64,000 nt of DNA from Chelonoidis abingdonii. Taxonomy: Eukaryota; Chordata; Testudines; Testudinidae. Position 1 is the stretch's first letter. Every line of letters starts with the position of its first letter. The stretch is from the NCBI RefSeq assembly GCF_003597395.2, contig NC_133771.1:135072620-135136619 (forward strand). The letters run 5' to 3'. Shown in pieces: positions 62,701 to 64,000 of the stretch. The notes beneath the pieces were generated by a model, which had not been told where the DNA came from, made no database searches, and saw only the letters and a program-made list of their open reading frames with translations. The position numbers were made by a program, and so were the translations under genes.

Positions 62701-64000
62701 GACCAATGTGATCCTCCCAGTGGGCTGGAGACGAGAATGCTAGTCTGTTTTATGCAAATATATGGGCCTTCACCATTTGAGTCCGTGCCCAGCATATCAG
62801 TTCCCACTATTCTCTTAGGGATGGCGAACTGCTGTGGAAGTTGAGGCTATCACAAAGTCATTGGAAAATCTTGGCTCCTGCCAACCTAATAAAATGGAAT
62901 GCAGTATGTGGCAAGCTGAAGCTCCCCTGAAGTAACAAGAGAGAATACCATGTGCCAAATGGTGGCTGAACAAGTCTAGGGTGCTGATGTGAGGTGAGTT
63001 TGCTTTAGAGCAATCTTCATGATCTCAAGACAGCCCTGTCTGTACTTTTGACTCCTAAGTAGTGCTAGATTTTCTCATATTGAGGGCTCCGTTGGGGAGG
63101 GAGGTGCTATACTTTTCTCAAAATGAGATCACTTAGATATTCTTCAGAAGGAGGTCGCTGCTTGGAGCTGTGCAAGAATCACAGGAACAGTTTTGCCCGT
63201 GTTTAGTCATGTCCATGCAGCTCCAGCACCCAGGAAAATGTCAGTACATTGATGAAATCTACATCATCAACTTCATATCAGAATATATACCTACTCCTCA
63301 AAGGCATGATATCACTAATATACTATTTCTAGGCCTGCAGTTTTATCAGGAATAATAGCCCAGGCTCATAAGGAGAGCTTCATTAGAATTTTTTAGATTA
63401 TTTATCTTTCACTTCCATTTTATCATTCGATGGACAATTCTCACTTGCATATGAATGTATTTTTCTTTCAACTCCGATTCTCAGATGTGATGAGTGTTCC
63501 AGGGTCTCTTTCAGCTCATGGTAGTATTAATATGGTTAAGGAAGAAGCAAATTAATTCCTTCTTCCTGAAATTTGGATCAGGGCTCTATCATAAGCCAAC
63601 TCCCAAATCTGGACCTTGCGTCCAGAAAATCTGGGTGCTAGCATTGAAACCCTTCTAAGCTTAATTACAGCTTAGCTTTGATCTTGCTGCCACATTCAAA
63701 AATTCCAGTTTCCCCTCTGGTCTCCCCGAAACCTTCCCTTGGCAGAGACCCCAGCCCCAGAAGCCCTGAGTCTTACCCCAAAGGAATAACCCACTTCCCG
63801 TTCCCCTCTCTCTCCCCACCCAGACTTTCCTCTCTGCTGGCGCTAAACCTTCGAGGTACTGATGCAATCTCTTTACATCACAATACCAAGAGCATGTCGT
63901 TCCGCCTATTCTACAAAGAACAAAACCCCAAATACAAGAAACGAAATGATTCTCTCTCTTCCCCTCCCACCAATTCCCTGGTGCTGCAGAGGCTGGTTAC
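59781..64000 (-). other. ARV1: Probable ARV1 intron 1, first coding exon not found
   Basis: No sequence matching the N-terminal Cys-rich start of ARV1 was seen in any frame, so exon 1 most likely lies beyond base 64000. A mosaic of GC-rich repeats occupies about 60300-61135. The rest is AT-rich without recognised features. Confidence 0.6.
60300..61135. repeat. Mosaic of GC-rich repeats
   Basis: The left part (60315-60430) has CAGTACAGTAAAGGCTGTGT and CCGGTTGGTG-type text resembling a Tigger/pogo end. The middle (60440-60770) shares G-rich text, CTCAAGCGGCT and CAGCTCCCACTGGCC with the TA-flanked element at 4134-4876. No exact ends were fixed. Overlapping frames of up to 189 codons are low-complexity shadows. 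Confidence 0.45.

Noticed and set aside
59781..64000. Search for ARV1 exon 1
   Set aside because: No frame gave the Cys-rich ARV1 N-terminus or a fitting donor site, so it is reported as outside the window.

Overview
This is a vertebrate nuclear DNA window, most likely from a turtle. Two host genes are recognisable, arranged tail to tail. The rest is intergenic and intronic DNA dense with interspersed repeats. The turtle call rests on the mixture of repeats: a tRNA-headed SINE with a CR1-type tail, several CR1 3' ends, PIF/Harbinger copies that carry both a DDE transposase and a Myb/SANT-like gene, many Harbinger-type MITEs, and Penelope-like (PLE) termini. All family assignments come from reading the sequence and from recalled family features; no database search was run.

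Host genes. FAM89A lies on the + strand, with coding exon 1 at 27341-27577 inside a CpG-rich promoter and coding exon 2 at 33859-34017. ARV1 lies on the - strand, with four coding exons at 59780-59661, 55929-55776, 53929-53705 and 53078-52972. Its first coding exon was not found and probably lies beyond base 64000. The genes converge, as I recall they do in human. Both end earlier than the mammalian proteins I remember, and in both the sequence after the stop still resembles the lost tail.

Repeat layout. 1-1500: decayed hAT transposase. 2814-5278: MITEs, a TA-flanked GC-rich element and a SINE. 5753-9413: decayed Harbinger element with three later insertions. 11090-13475: Harbinger MITE and a nested inverted-repeat element. 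17814-22452: second Harbinger copy. 23392-24059: solo LTR with a 5-bp target duplication. 24745-25446: CR1. 25960-26660: GC-rich tandem repeat just upstream of FAM89A. 27578-33858: FAM89A intron. 36423-52900: convergent intergenic region with a LINE relic, MITEs and PLE pieces. 52972-59780: ARV1 and its introns. 59781-64000: probable ARV1 intron 1.

The most interesting system is a PLE family. A fragment at 51190-51726 carries the end of a PLE protein (GIY-YIG region) followed by a terminal unit holding a hammerhead ribozyme core. Shorter copies of the same terminal unit lie at 42174-42303, 35496-35631, 31113-31223 and 9203-9226. Each is flanked by an exact 9-14 bp direct repeat, so even pieces of 24-136 bp were inserted as discrete events. 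Two copies keep an intact hammerhead core, and one has lost an invariant core base.
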